Shown here piece by piece: positions 16,422 through 26,433 of a stretch of DNA of 64,000 bases. Made by a program: the position numbers and the translations under genes. The DNA lies in the NCBI RefSeq assembly GCF_009689585.1, contig NZ_AP018694.1, forward strand, positions 4,021,501 to 4,085,500. Direction: 5' to 3'. The number at the start of each line of letters is the position of its first letter. Position 1 is the first letter of the stretch. Source of the DNA: Aquipluma nitroreducens (GTDB lineage: Bacteria > Bacteroidota > Bacteroidia > Bacteroidales > Prolixibacteraceae). The notes below the pieces were generated by a model. The model did not search any database. It was not told where the DNA came from and saw nothing but the letters and a program-made list of their open reading frames with translations.

Positions 16422-18446
16422 TTAATTTGAAATTAGTAGGAGTGCTTCTTTTATTGTTTCGACCGGCAGCTGGCAACTGTTATTCTGGCAGATGTAAATC
16501 AAGGTTTTTCCTGAAACATGTCTTCCTTTTAGCAATGGCAAATCGTTTTCAGCAGTTCCGGCGCAAAAAATAACATGGGGTAAATAGTTTTTCTGAAATT
16601 CGTTCAACAGGCTGATTGCATTCTCTCCAATGATGGCCACTTCGAAATGATTGCCTGTTAAATCAAGCATCAACTGCGACCAGTTGCTGTAACCCGATGG
16701 ATAATCGGCCATATTTCCACTAACGGTACTGAACATTTTTTGTGCTGTTTCCAGATAGTCAGGCCGGTCGAGCAGGTACGAAAGCCGAAAGAGGTTTTTG
16801 GCCATCACCGAGTTCGACGAAGGAATCACATTATCGTGAACTTCGATGGTTCGGGTAATCAAATCCTGCTGTTGACTGGCAGTAAAATAGAAAATTGATT
16901 TTTGCTCGTCGTAAAACTCCTGAAATGTAATTTTCGTCAGTTGTTGAGCCAAATTCAGCCAATCTTTTTGTCCGGTAGCTTCAAAAATCGTGGTAAAGGC
17001 TTCGATCACAAAAGCATAGTCATCCAGAAATCCGGAGATTTTGGCCTGATTGTTTTTGTACGAATGCAGCAAATGCCTATTTGCATCAAATAGTTTTTGC
17101 TTCAGAAAGTTGGCATTTGCAAGTGCAAGCTCAAGATATTCCGGATTGCCAAAAGCCTTGTAGCAACTGATTAATCCGTTAATGGTCATGGCATTCCACG
17201 AAGTCAGGATTTTATCATCGAGCCCGGGACGGATTCGCTTTTCGCGCTCTTTCAGTAAAAGCGATTTCCAATTCTGAACCTTTTTTTCAATATTTTCAAT
17301 TGACAATTGATGCTTTTTTGCAAACGAATCGTTGTCTTCCGTTCGCATCAAAATGTATTGGTTGTGCTCCCAAAAGCCTAGTGAATTGACGTTGAAATAT
17401 TCACTGAACAATTCAAAATCGGCACCCAAAAGTTGTATTAGTTCTGGTTTTGTCCAGGTATAGAATTTCCCTTCTTCGCCTTCGCTGTCGGCATCGAGCG
17501 CCGAATAGAACCCATTTTCAGGCGATAGCAATTCCCGTTTCAGGAATTCAATAGTTTCTGAAACCACCTGCTGATACAAAGGATTGGGATCGGTTTGGTA
17601 AGCTTCAGCATAAAGGTGCAAAAGCTGGGCATTGTCGTAAAGCATTTTTTCGAAGTGCGGAACTTTCCAGATCTCATCGGTCGAATAGCGTGCAAAACCA
17701 CCGCCAACCTGATCGTAAAGTCCGCCGAAAGACATTTTCTGCAAAGTCAGCTCAACTTGCTTGTGTATGGCTTCATCCAGAAGTTGTTGCCCTGCGCGCA
17801 ACAGGAATTGCCAGTTGTTCGGAATCATAAACTTGGGTGCGCCTTTTGTTCCGCCATTTCTGGTATCAAAATAACTTTGCCATTTTTTCAAAAGCGACGG
17901 TAAAAGCAGCGGATCAATGCCGGCATTTTCTCCTGAAATCGGAATCAACGAATTTTGTTCGATTCCATCTTGCAGTTTTATGGCGTATTCCAGTGTTTCC
18001 TTCGGATTTTCGATATAAAATTTGAAAACAGCTTTCAACGCTTGTATCCAATTCTCTTTCTGAAAGTATGTTCCACCCCAGATGGGCCGTCCGTCGGACA
18101 AAGCAATGCAGTTGAGCGGCCATCCTCCACGCCCGGTTAAAAGCTGAACGGCAGTCATGTAAATGTGATCAACATCGGGACGTTCCTCGCGATCCACCTT
18201 GATGCAGATAAAATGATCGTTCATGATTTTTGCCACTTCCGTATCTTCGAACGATTCATGTTCCATTACGTGGCACCAGTGACAGGCCGAATAGCCAATG
18301 CTGATGAGTAAAAGTTTGTTTTCAGCTTTAGCCTGGGTCAGTGCTTTTTCGCCCCAAGGCTGCCAGTTCACAGGATTGTGTGCGTGTTGCAGCAAATACG
18401 GCGATGTTTCGTGGATCAGTTCGTTGGTATATTTCTGATTTTTCAT
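16422..18446 (-). CDS. Thioredoxin-domain protein of the YyaL/SPATA20 family (DUF255)
   Basis: A 674-residue cytosolic protein without a signal peptide. The N-terminal thioredoxin-like domain carries CHWC at 55-58 in the family motif [16 protein letters not shown]. The C-terminal part looks like an (alpha/alpha)6 barrel of glycoside-hydrolase or epimerase type ([29 protein letters not shown]). The biochemical role of the family is not established. Length is usual. It is followed after 2 bp by the DHFR-like gene. Confidence 0.92.
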   Translation of the reverse strand: MKNQKYTNELIHETSPYLLQHAHNPVNWQPWGEKALTQAKAENKLLLISIGYSACHWCHVMEHESFEDTEVAKIMNDHFICIKVDREERPDVDHIYMTAVQLLTGRGGWPLNCIALSDGRPIWGGTYFQKENWIQALKAVFKFYIENPKETLEYAIKLQDGIEQNSLIPISGENAGIDPLLLPSLLKKWQSYFDTRNGGTKGAPKFMIPNNWQFLLRAGQQLLDEAIHKQVELTLQKMSFGGLYDQVGGGFARYSTDEIWKVPHFEKMLYDNAQLLHLYAEAYQTDPNPLYQQVVSETIEFLKRELLSPENGFYSALDADSEGEEGKFYTWTKPELIQLLGADFELFSEYFNVNSLGFWEHNQYILMRTEDNDSFAKKHQLSIENIEKKVQNWKSLLLKEREKRIRPGLDDKILTSWNAMTINGLISCYKAFGNPEYLELALANANFLKQKLFDANRHLLHSYKNNQAKISGFLDDYAFVIEAFTTIFEATGQKDWLNLAQQLTKITFQEFYDEQKSIFYFTASQQQDLITRTIEVHDNVIPSSNSVMAKNLFRLSYLLDRPDYLETAQKMFSTVSGNMADYPSGYSNWSQLMLDLTGNHFEVAIIGENAISLLNEFQKNYLPHVIFCAGTAENDLPLLKGRHVSGKTLIYICQNNSCQLPVETIKEALLLISN

Positions 18447-18522
18447 GTTCCCTATTCTGAATTGAAATAGGGAAACAAGTGGGTAGGGGAGAAAGTTTTT
18501 AGAATAAATTGAGAAGCAATTG

Positions 18523-18822
18523 CTAAACGATCTTCAGACCTTCAGGATTTTGGCGGCAATCCCAAATGGAGTGGATAATGATATTGGTTGAGTCTACCTC
18601 ATAGAAAATGATGAAATTATCATAGATCAATCCGCGAACAGATTCAATTTCTGATTTAATGCCAATTTCGGGTTGTCTTTGTATTTGGGCTAATTGCTTT
18701 TTAATTGCAGCGTTCAATTTCAGCGAATAGACTTTACTCTGATTTCGTTCAGAATAGAATTCGAGAATTTGAAAAAGCTTGATTTGTGCTCGATGAGACC
18801 AGATTATTTTTCGGTTGCCCAT
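18523..18822 (-). CDS. RelE/ParE-family toxin
   Basis: A 99-residue protein with the ParE/RelE superfamily pattern: [22 protein letters not shown] at the start, a middle [15 protein letters not shown], and [31 protein letters not shown] at the end. Members act as mRNA interferases or gyrase inhibitors. The sequence alone does not say which. Its start overlaps the upstream antitoxin gene by 19 bp, the common arrangement of a type II toxin-antitoxin pair. Confidence 0.85.
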   Translation of the reverse strand: MGNRKIIWSHRAQIKLFQILEFYSERNQSKVYSLKLNAAIKKQLAQIQRQPEIGIKSEIESVRGLIYDNFIIFYEVDSTNIIIHSIWDCRQNPEGLKIV

Positions 18823-19040
18823 CTTTTTACCGATTTGTCAATTTCGGATTGCTCAATAAAATGTCCTTCTTTGATTTCTCGTTTTGATTGATTAATCTCA
18901 TTCTTTTGTTCAGAAGTCAATACCAGTATCTTTTCGGATGATTTGGATTCAAGAAGAGACTTGATCTCATTTAAAAATGAGGTGTCATCTATCTCTTTTA
19001 TTCGGCTAATTAGCAATTTTTTCAATTCGAACGTAGTCAT
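18804..19040 (-). CDS. Antitoxin of a type II toxin-antitoxin pair
   Basis: A 78-residue, charged, mostly helical protein (MTTFELKKLLISRIKEIDDTSFLNEIKSLL...). It overlaps the RelE/ParE-type toxin start by 19 bp. I do not recognise a standard ribbon-helix-helix or HTH core. It resembles small antitoxins found upstream of ParE/RelE genes in Bacteroidota. The call rests largely on its position. It should bind the toxin and perhaps its own promoter. Confidence 0.75.
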   Translation of the reverse strand: MTTFELKKLLISRIKEIDDTSFLNEIKSLLESKSSEKILVLTSEQKNEINQSKREIKEGHFIEQSEIDKSVKRWATEK

Positions 19041-19108
19041 AACTAAACTTATTCAATTGTGTAAATGTACGAATTTGTCGATGAAAAAGTTGTCAATTGA
19101 TTTTAGTT

Positions 19109-19891
19109 TTAAACCTCAATCTCGCCTCTCAAATAGGTCACCGCTTTCCCGGCAATCAAAACCCGGTCGCCCGAAAGCGTGCACCAAAGTTGTCCTCCGC
19201 GCCGAGAAACCTGGAGGGCAGTCATTTCTGTTTTATTCAGTCGTTTCGACCAAAATGGGATGAGGGTGGTATGTGCCGATCCTGTGACCGGATCTTCGTT
19301 TACACCAACTGATGGGGCAAAAAAGCGACTGACAAAATCAACTTCGGTTCCCTTTGCCGTAACCATGATTCCGCGGGCATTGGTTGACAGTAATAAAGAA
19401 ATGTCAGGCTGAAAGTTTCGAATTGTTTCTTCCGAATCAAACAGCAATAAGTAATCGGTTCTTCCTTTTAACGTTGCCAGGGGATGAGCCCCAAAAGCTT
19501 CTGAAAAAGCTGGAACTGCATCCACAACATTGGCAAAATCAGCCGGAAAGTCTAGTTGCAGTTTATCTTTCACTCTTTTGACAGTCAGGACGCCACTTTT
19601 GCTGTTAAATTCGATTTGCTCACCCTGAAAATTTAGTTCGTTGAATAAAGTATGTGCTGTTGCCAAAGTTGCATGGCCGCAAAGCCTGACTTCTGCCTTT
19701 GGCGTAAACCACCGAATATGGTAATGTTTGCCTTCAGGAATAAAAAAAGCTGTTTCTGAAAGGTTGTTTTCAGCGGCAATTTGCTGCATTGTTTCATCAG
19801 AAAGCCATTCGTTCAGTGGAACAACTGCAGCCGGATTTCCTTTGAAAAGGCTGGCAGCAAAAGCATCGGCCTGAAATATCTGAATCCTCAT
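19109..19891 (-). CDS. PhzF-family isomerase/epimerase-like protein
   Basis: A 260-residue PhzF-fold protein (MRIQIFQADAFAASLFKGNPAAVVPL). Family hallmarks are NNLSETAFF, whose Glu aligns with the PhzF catalytic Glu, then RWFTPKAEVRLCGHATLATAH, and RFFAPSVGVNEDPVTGSAHT. Most such proteins outside phenazine clusters have unknown substrates, and no phenazine genes are present. It starts 3 bp after the TonB-dependent receptor stop, so it is probably in the same operon. Confidence 0.9.
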   Translation of the reverse strand: MRIQIFQADAFAASLFKGNPAAVVPLNEWLSDETMQQIAAENNLSETAFFIPEGKHYHIRWFTPKAEVRLCGHATLATAHTLFNELNFQGEQIEFNSKSGVLTVKRVKDKLQLDFPADFANVVDAVPAFSEAFGAHPLATLKGRTDYLLLFDSEETIRNFQPDISLLLSTNARGIMVTAKGTEVDFVSRFFAPSVGVNEDPVTGSAHTTLIPFWSKRLNKTEMTALQVSRRGGQLWCTLSGDRVLIAGKAVTYLRGEIEV

Positions 19892-19894
19892 TGT

Positions 19895-22399
19895 TTAAAA
19901 TTTTACAGTCAGTTTTAAATTCAATTTCCGTTTGGTCAGGTAGTTTGGTACGCCAAACATATCGCCCGAGTTATTGGCAACCCATAAATACGAAATCGTA
20001 TTGTTGATCCCCAACAGATTGAAGACTTCCATGCTTAACCACATGTCTCTGATTGAGTCAAGTGCTTTGTACCTATATTTTTTATGATCCTGGTTAATCA
20101 ACACTTTCGAAAAACCAAGGTCGATACGCCGATAGGGAGGAATGCGGAAAGTATCCATATATCGTTGCGAATTTGAAGGCCCGGTTGGAAGCCGAGAGCC
20201 ATAAAAAGCTGTCAGGTGCATCTTCCATGTTGGATTTCCCGGGAAATAATCCTGAAAGAAAACACTGAAATTAAATCGTTGATCGGTTGGTCGGGGAATG
20301 TATCCCGGATGCTGAATCTGACTGGATGCGCGAACCTGGTCGGCTGTTACTCCAGGAATAATCAATTCGCCAGCCTGATTGTAATATTTATAATAGAAAT
20401 CGCCAATAATATCTTCTTCCGTTTTCATTACCGATAAACTGGCCCATGACTCAACTCCACTCACAAATTCACCATTTACCTTCATGTCAAGTCCGGTGGC
20501 ATAACCTTTTGCCTTTTGATTGGGCAAATATCGGATTCGCACATTATCAATCTGATAAGGCGTAATGTTCGACATGAATTTGTAATACATTTCTGAAGTA
20601 AATTTAAAAGGACGATCCCAGGCTCTGAAAATATAATCGGTTCCCAGAACCACCTGCGCCGATCGTTGTGCTTTGGTATCCGGATAAATAATTCCATTCC
20701 GGTCTTTTAGTTCCTTGTAAAATGCTGGCTGATCATAAATTCCTCCTGAAAGATGAAACACGAAATTTGAATTCCATTCTGGATAATAGCGCAAAGTAGC
20801 GCGCGGACTAAGCAAAAACTCTTTGGAATATGACCAATATTGAGAACGAATTCCGGCGGTGGCGTACAATGATCCTTTCCCAATTGGTATCTGGTAGGTA
20901 TCCTGAATGAAGGCCGTTGCTCGGGTTGAATTCATATTGTACTTCATATTGGTTGAACTGTACAATTCAAGCTTATCGCTGTGATAGGGAATTGCATAGC
21001 CGGTTGAATCTCGCAGAACCCATTCATTCATCCGGTCGTCAATTTTTTCAATCTGTGCCTTGATGCCCCAGTTTAATAAGTGGTGTTCCGAATTATATGC
21101 GCCTTTGTGTTCCAGGCTGTAAACGCTTACATCCAGGTAATTTCGTGCATGGTTCAGAAATTCACCAACGCCAATGTTAAGAGCACTGTCTGCGGCTCCT
21201 GTTTGAGTGTTCTGCTCCAGTTCATTCAGGTAATAGGATCCATCAATATCGTAGGTCTCAGCTTCTTTCGATTGAAAGGCCGAAGCAATTATTTTTAGGT
21301 TTAATTTTTCACTGGGATGGTAATTCGCAACCAGAGCACCAGTAGTTGTTACAAACTGATCGGCTTCCTGACCTTCAAAATAAATCTTTGCTCCGTATTG
21401 CTGACTAATTGTTCCAAAGCTGGTTTCCCGGCTTTGAGGCATGAAATTGTACTGGTTTTTAGCCAGATTTCCCAGAAATGAAACATCGAAAGATTTGTTG
21501 AATTTGTAGGTCAGGTAGGTTTGAAAATCGATGAAGTTCGGATTGTATTCGCCTTTTTCGTCAAGCGAGCCAAGTAAATATCTGTTGGTCTTATAGCGAA
21601 CACCGGTAATGTGTGAGAATTTGCCGTTTTTGCTCAAATCTTCGACTTGCAGCGAACCTCCCAGAAAACTGGCAGAAACGGATGCTGCAAACTCGGTTGG
21701 CTTGCGGTATTTGATGTCGAGAACCGATGCCATTTTATCGCCATATTTGGCATCGAACCCACCTGCAGAGAATTCGATTGACGAAACCATATCGGAATTA
21801 ATGGAGCTCATTCCTTCCTGTTGTCCTGAGCGGGTTAGTAACGGACGGTACACTTCAATGTCGTTGACATAGACCAGATTCTCATCGAAGTTTCCACCAC
21901 GTACTGAATATTGCGAACTCAATTCATTGTTGGTTGATACACCTGGCAAGGTTTTAATCAATGCTTCAACGCCACCGGTTCCGGCATCGGTCATGTTGGT
22001 CATGTATTTTGCGTCAATCCGGTTCATATTCGTTTTAGTCCGGCGATTTTGGGTGACCTGCACTTCTTCAATTTCCTGATCAATTTGTTTCAGCGAGACA
22101 TTTAGCTCAAGTTTCTGCTCTTCCGAAGCTTTGATGCTTTTTTCACCCGATTGGTAACCAACCATTGAATACACAATGATTACGATTTTTTTCGCCGGAA
22201 TTCGCAAAAGGTAAACTCCATCACGATTTGAAACAGTTCCAATCGATGAGTTTTTCAATGAAATGTTGGCTAATTCAAGAGGCTTCCCGTTCCCATCGGT
22301 AACTTTGCCAATTAAGGTAGCGTTGTTGCTTTGAGCATGTAAGCTCGCGGCGTTCAGAGACAGTAAGATGATTAATAACAGTAGTTGAATTGACCTCAT
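19895..22399 (-). CDS. TonB-dependent receptor with carboxypeptidase-regulatory-like domain
   Basis: An 834-residue outer-membrane receptor. A signal peptide (to about residue 22, LHAQS) is followed by a CarboxypepD_reg-like beta domain (ATLIGKVTDGNGKPLELANISL). A plug domain comes next (EALIKTLPGVSTNNELSSQYSVRGG split around residues 140-165), then a long beta-barrel ending LNLKLTVKF with a C-terminal Phe. There is no SusD partner, so it is not a classic Sus-type polysaccharide system. The substrate is unknown. PhzF follows after 3 bp. Confidence 0.92.
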   Translation of the reverse strand: MRSIQLLLLIILLSLNAASLHAQSNNATLIGKVTDGNGKPLELANISLKNSSIGTVSNRDGVYLLRIPAKKIVIIVYSMVGYQSGEKSIKASEEQKLELNVSLKQIDQEIEEVQVTQNRRTKTNMNRIDAKYMTNMTDAGTGGVEALIKTLPGVSTNNELSSQYSVRGGNFDENLVYVNDIEVYRPLLTRSGQQEGMSSINSDMVSSIEFSAGGFDAKYGDKMASVLDIKYRKPTEFAASVSASFLGGSLQVEDLSKNGKFSHITGVRYKTNRYLLGSLDEKGEYNPNFIDFQTYLTYKFNKSFDVSFLGNLAKNQYNFMPQSRETSFGTISQQYGAKIYFEGQEADQFVTTTGALVANYHPSEKLNLKIIASAFQSKEAETYDIDGSYYLNELEQNTQTGAADSALNIGVGEFLNHARNYLDVSVYSLEHKGAYNSEHHLLNWGIKAQIEKIDDRMNEWVLRDSTGYAIPYHSDKLELYSSTNMKYNMNSTRATAFIQDTYQIPIGKGSLYATAGIRSQYWSYSKEFLLSPRATLRYYPEWNSNFVFHLSGGIYDQPAFYKELKDRNGIIYPDTKAQRSAQVVLGTDYIFRAWDRPFKFTSEMYYKFMSNITPYQIDNVRIRYLPNQKAKGYATGLDMKVNGEFVSGVESWASLSVMKTEEDIIGDFYYKYYNQAGELIIPGVTADQVRASSQIQHPGYIPRPTDQRFNFSVFFQDYFPGNPTWKMHLTAFYGSRLPTGPSNSQRYMDTFRIPPYRRIDLGFSKVLINQDHKKYRYKALDSIRDMWLSMEVFNLLGINNTISYLWVANNSGDMFGVPNYLTKRKLNLKLTVKF

Positions 22400-22525
22400 A
22401 CGAGCAAAAATAATACTTCCGGAATAATAAACTGTTTAGTATACCGTAAATTGTTTAATTCAGTTTATTTTTGTTAAGCTTCATCGATTTTTCAGAGGAG
22501 GCAATTCTATAAATCTTAAATTGAT

Positions 22526-22954
22526 ATGGCATCTCGTGATTATCTTATCCGTCAGTTTGAAGAAATGGGAATTTTCCTTTCTATTTTGTTTCGCCGTCTT
22601 TTGAAGATGAAAGAAGAAAATCAGCAGGAACAAATGGCATCGGCTGTTCGTGAAGAGCTTATTCAGGAATTGAAGCTAGATATCGATCAAGTGATTATGC
22701 TTGAGAATGAAGAATTTTTGTCGCTGATTAAAACGTATTTTACATCAATTGATCAATTGGATAAACTGGCTGATATTCTGAAAGTTCTTGGACAAGATGC
22801 CAGTCAATTCTTTTCCTTGACAAAAGCAAATTATCTCCTGAAATCATTGTTTTTGTTTACCCATCTTCAGGAAACAAGTTCGGCGTTTTCGTATGAGCGA
22901 CGGGCCAAAATTCTGGAACTCCAGAAAACGATTCTTGAAAAGGGTCTTGCATGA
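22526..22954 (+). CDS. Hypothetical helical protein
   Basis: A 142-residue protein, mostly alpha-helical by composition (MASRDYLIRQFEEMGIFLSILFRRLLKMKEEN...), with no signal peptide or membrane segment. I do not recognise the family. A TATTTTTG -7-like element lies at 22466-22473. A purine-rich GAGGAGG at about 22495-22501 is too far from the ATG to be a normal ribosome site. It is 28 bp before yjbQ on the same strand and probably co-transcribed. Confidence 0.7.
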   Translation: MASRDYLIRQFEEMGIFLSILFRRLLKMKEENQQEQMASAVREELIQELKLDIDQVIMLENEEFLSLIKTYFTSIDQLDKLADILKVLGQDASQFFSLTKANYLLKSLFLFTHLQETSSAFSYERRAKILELQKTILEKGLA

Positions 22955-22982
22955 ATTTTAAATATTTCTTACTATTGACATA

Positions 22983-23393
22983 ATGACAGAACAGCTCGAA
23001 ATAACACTACCAACCTTCAAGCGCGGTTACCATCTGATTACCGATTTGATTGAACGGCAATTGCCCAAACTTCCGGAGAAAGGGCTGGTAAATATTTTGA
23101 TCCAGCATACTTCAGCCGGTATCAGCCTGAATGAAAATGCAGATCCTACAGTGCGATATGATTTCGAAGCCTTTATGAATAAGCTGGTTCCGGAGAATGA
23201 TCCGGGTTTTACACATATTTTGGAAGGTTCGGACGATCAACCTGCCCACCTGAAATCCTCATTAATTGGAGCTAGTCTGACCATTCCAATTACAAATCAC
23301 CAGTTAAATTTGGGAACATGGCAAGGAATTTATTTGTGCGAGTTCCGAAATTTTGGTGGCCGACGCACATTGGTAGTCACAATCATCTCATAG
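22983..23393 (+). CDS. YjbQ/UPF0047 family protein
   Basis: A 136-residue protein of the universally distributed YjbQ family, members of which show weak thiamine-phosphate synthase activity. The conserved motifs are all present: HTSAGISLNENADP, EGSDDQPAHLKSSL with the metal-linked His, and LGTWQGIYLCEFR. The length is typical. It is cytosolic. Its real cellular role is unclear. Confidence 0.92.
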   Translation: MTEQLEITLPTFKRGYHLITDLIERQLPKLPEKGLVNILIQHTSAGISLNENADPTVRYDFEAFMNKLVPENDPGFTHILEGSDDQPAHLKSSLIGASLTIPITNHQLNLGTWQGIYLCEFRNFGGRRTLVVTIIS

Positions 23394-23394
23394 A

Positions 23395-23447
23395 AAAGAG
23401 TCAATAGTCATCAGTAAACCCTTTTTTTAATGACTATTTGACTCTTT
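23395..23447. repeat. Inverted repeat of the TGACTATTGACT type between yjbQ and uvrA
   Basis: AAAGAGTCAATAGTCA (23395-23410) is nearly the reverse complement of TGACTATTTGACTCTTT (23431-23447), with one bulged base. A T-rich loop lies between. It separates convergent genes and could act as a terminator for both. It resembles the repeat at 52514-52582. Confidence 0.65.
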
Positions 23448-23462
23448 CCGAATGACATGTTC

Positions 23463-26267
23463 TCAGAGTTTGTCTTTTAATGCTGCGCCGGTATACGATT
23501 CCTGAACTTTTACCAGATCTTCAGGAGTTCCCTGAAATAAAATATTTCCGCCATCTTTCCCGCCTTCCGGACCAATGTCGATCACCCAGTCTGCACATTT
23601 GATCACATCCAGGTTGTGCTCAATGATAATGATGCTGTGGCCTCGCGCAATGAGTGCATTAAACGAGTTGAGCAATTTGCGGATGTCGTGGAAATGGAGG
23701 CCGGTGGTTGGTTCATCGAAAATAAACAACGACGGACTTCCTTTTTCTTTGGCCAGAAAAGAAGCCAATTTGATACGCTGACTTTCACCACCAGACAAAG
23801 TACTCGATGATTGTCCGAGTTTAACGTAGCCCAAACCTACGTCTTGCAAAGGTTTCAGAAGCTTTGCAATTTTTTTTGATGAGGTTGATTTGTGATTTCC
23901 AAAGAAATCGATGGCTTCATCAACCGTCAGATCCAGAATGTCGAAGATGTTTTTCCCTTCAAATGTAATTTCCAGAATTTCGTCTTTAAATCGCTTTCCT
24001 TTACAGCTTTCGCACTCCAAATGAATGTCGGCCATAAACTGCATTTCAACCGTAATTTCGCCTTCACCCTGGCATTCTTCGCATCGTCCACCTTCAATAT
24101 TGAATGAAAAATGCGACGGTTTAAAACCATTGTATTTCGAGCTTTGTAGCTCCGAATATAATTTTCGAATCTCGTCGTAAACTTTCAGGTAAGTTGCCGG
24201 ATTCGATCTCGATGATTTCCCGATTGGATTCTGATCGACAAATTCAACTGAAGTAATTAGGTTGAAATCGCCCCTAATAATGTCGTGTTGTCCGGTTTTT
24301 TCACTGAATCCGCCGAATATTTTGGCCATTGCCGGATATAAAACCTTGGTAACGAGCGATGATTTGCCGGAGCCACTCACGCCGGTTACCACACAAATGG
24401 TATTCAGCGGAAATTTGACATTTATATTTTTTAGATTGTTTTCACGTGCGCCGGTAATTTCGATGTAGTTACTCCATTTGCGACGTGTTTTTGGTACGTC
24501 AATTTTTTCTTTCCCGGTGAGGTACTTGGCAGTCATGCTTTCCGAATTTGCCTCCAGTTGGTCATGCGTTCCCTGAAAAACAACTTCGCCGCCTAGCCTT
24601 CCTGCCAACGGACCAATATCTATAATTTCATCGGCTTCGCGGATAATTTCTTCGTCGTGTTCAACAACAATAACCGTATTTCCTAGTTTTTGCAGTTTCC
24701 TCAAAACACGAATGAGTCGTTGAGTGTCTCTGGAATGAAGCCCAATGCTGGGTTCATCCAGAATGTACATCGATCCAACTAAACTACTTCCCAACGAAGT
24801 TGCCAGATTTATGCGTTGAGATTCGCCGCCTGATAATGTTGCAGAAAGCCGGTTCAGGGTTAAATAGCCCAAACCAACATCGGTCAAAAAATCAAGTCGG
24901 TTGTTTATTTCGGTCAGAATTCGTTCTGCAATTTTTGTTTCGTGTTCTGAGAGTTTCAGGTTTAAAAAGAATTTTTGCAGTTCATCAATGGGTAACAACA
25001 CCAAATCCTGAACTGATTTTTCGCCGACCTTTACATACATGGCCTCCTTTTTAAGGCGAGTGCCCAAACAATCGGGGCAGTTGGTCTTTCCACGGTAACG
25101 CGAAAGCATGACCCGATACTGAATTTTATACGTGTTTTCTTCAAGCATTTTGAAGAACTGGTTCAATCCCTGAAAGTGCTTGTTGCCCGTCCATAAAAGG
25201 TGTTTTTGCTCTTCGGTCAGTTCGTAATAGGGTTTGTGTATGGGGAAATTAAATTTATCGGCAGCGTAAACCAGTGCATCTTTCCATTCGCCCATTTTTT
25301 CGCCTTTCCAGCATGCAACCGCATCCTGATAAACTGATAGGGATTTATTTGGAATAACCAGGTCTTCATCAATCCCGATTACTTTTCCGTAACCTTCGCA
25401 GGTTTTACAAGCGCCAATCGGGTTGTTAAAACTGAACATGTGAACCGTAGGTTCTTCGAATTCGATGCCGTCGGCCTCAAAGAGATTTGAAAAATGCTCT
25501 TCCGTAACAATTTCCCCGTCGTAAATTTTAATGATGCATTCGCCATGACCTTCAAAAAAAGCAGTCTGTACCGAATCAGCAATCCGGCTCAAGTTGTCTT
25601 CGTCGTTTAATACAGTGGCACGGTCGATCACAATGTTGCAGGTAGAGTCTTTGCATTCTTGCTGATTATTTTCTTTCAGAATTTCATCGATTTTCTGAAC
25701 TTCTCCGCTTATTTCAAGTCGTGAAAAACCTTGCTGTAACAACAATTCAGCTTCCTGAAGCAATGTTCGTCCATTTTTGAATTTTAGTGGCGAGCATACC
25801 ATAAAACGGGTATTTTCAGGAAACGATTGAATGTAATTAATTACGTCGCTTACGTGGTGTTGTTTGACTTCTTTACCCGAAATAGGAGAGATGGTTTTTC
25901 CGATTCGGGCGAATAATAATTTCAGGTAATCGTAAATCTCGGTGGACGTGCCAACAGTAGAACGTGGATTGCGCGTGTTCACTTTTTGCTCGATGGCAAT
26001 TGCTGGCGGAATCCCTTTAATATAATCAACTTCAGGCTTATTAATGCGCCCAAGAAACTGGCGTGCATAGGATGATAAACTTTCAACATACCTTCGCTGA
26101 CCTTCAGCGTAAAGCGTATCAAAAGCCAGTGATGACTTGCCTGATCCTGATAATCCGCTGATTACAATAAATTTATTTCGATCTATTTTTAAATCAATAT
26201 TTTTGAGATTGTGAACCCTGGCGCCTTTAATTTGAATATATGATGAATAATTAGAAGGAAAACTCAT
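23463..26267 (-). CDS. uvrA: Excinuclease ABC subunit UvrA (Bacteroidota variant lacking half of zinc module 1)
   Basis: A 934-residue ABC ATPase that finds DNA lesions for nucleotide excision repair. Walker A motifs are at 38-45 (GLSGSGKS) and about 629-636 (GVSGSGKS). ABC signatures TLSGGESQRI occur in both halves. The second zinc module is complete (CEECQGEGE, then CESCKGK). In the first, CKTC at 287-290 is present, but the usual CxxC just before FSFN is missing (FEEPTVHMFSFNNP). This form is, to my knowledge, common as a second UvrA in Bacteroidota, so a canonical paralogue may exist elsewhere. Confidence 0.93.
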   Translation of the reverse strand: MSFPSNYSSYIQIKGARVHNLKNIDLKIDRNKFIVISGLSGSGKSSLAFDTLYAEGQRRYVESLSSYARQFLGRINKPEVDYIKGIPPAIAIEQKVNTRNPRSTVGTSTEIYDYLKLLFARIGKTISPISGKEVKQHHVSDVINYIQSFPENTRFMVCSPLKFKNGRTLLQEAELLLQQGFSRLEISGEVQKIDEILKENNQQECKDSTCNIVIDRATVLNDEDNLSRIADSVQTAFFEGHGECIIKIYDGEIVTEEHFSNLFEADGIEFEEPTVHMFSFNNPIGACKTCEGYGKVIGIDEDLVIPNKSLSVYQDAVACWKGEKMGEWKDALVYAADKFNFPIHKPYYELTEEQKHLLWTGNKHFQGLNQFFKMLEENTYKIQYRVMLSRYRGKTNCPDCLGTRLKKEAMYVKVGEKSVQDLVLLPIDELQKFFLNLKLSEHETKIAERILTEINNRLDFLTDVGLGYLTLNRLSATLSGGESQRINLATSLGSSLVGSMYILDEPSIGLHSRDTQRLIRVLRKLQKLGNTVIVVEHDEEIIREADEIIDIGPLAGRLGGEVVFQGTHDQLEANSESMTAKYLTGKEKIDVPKTRRKWSNYIEITGARENNLKNINVKFPLNTICVVTGVSGSGKSSLVTKVLYPAMAKIFGGFSEKTGQHDIIRGDFNLITSVEFVDQNPIGKSSRSNPATYLKVYDEIRKLYSELQSSKYNGFKPSHFSFNIEGGRCEECQGEGEITVEMQFMADIHLECESCKGKRFKDEILEITFEGKNIFDILDLTVDEAIDFFGNHKSTSSKKIAKLLKPLQDVGLGYVKLGQSSSTLSGGESQRIKLASFLAKEKGSPSLFIFDEPTTGLHFHDIRKLLNSFNALIARGHSIIIIEHNLDVIKCADWVIDIGPEGGKDGGNILFQGTPEDLVKVQESYTGAALKDKL

Positions 26268-26333
26268 TCGTTATGTTATTATAAGTACAAAATAATTTGG
26301 TTTATTCGAAAAATTGATCGACTTTTACCAGCA

Positions 26334-26365
26334 CAAAATTAGTAAATAGTTTAACTCACATTCAA
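26334..26365 (-). promoter_or_regulatory. Likely promoter of uvrA
   Basis: On the minus strand: TTG at 26365-26363, a 21-nt spacer, and TAATTTTG at 26341-26334, which fits TAnnTTTG. The leader to the uvrA start would be about 60 nt. Confidence 0.5.
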
Positions 26366-26433
26366 AAAAGCTTGCCTATCGACAGAACTGTACTCTTTAA
26401 TTATTGAAAACAGTCACATAATAATTCAGAGTC

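Noticed and set aside
19109-19891. Phenazine biosynthesis
   Set aside because: Only a PhzF-fold protein is present, with no other phz genes. The family is widespread with unknown functions.
19895-22399. SusC of a polysaccharide utilisation locus
   Set aside because: No SusD-like gene or glycoside hydrolases are adjacent.
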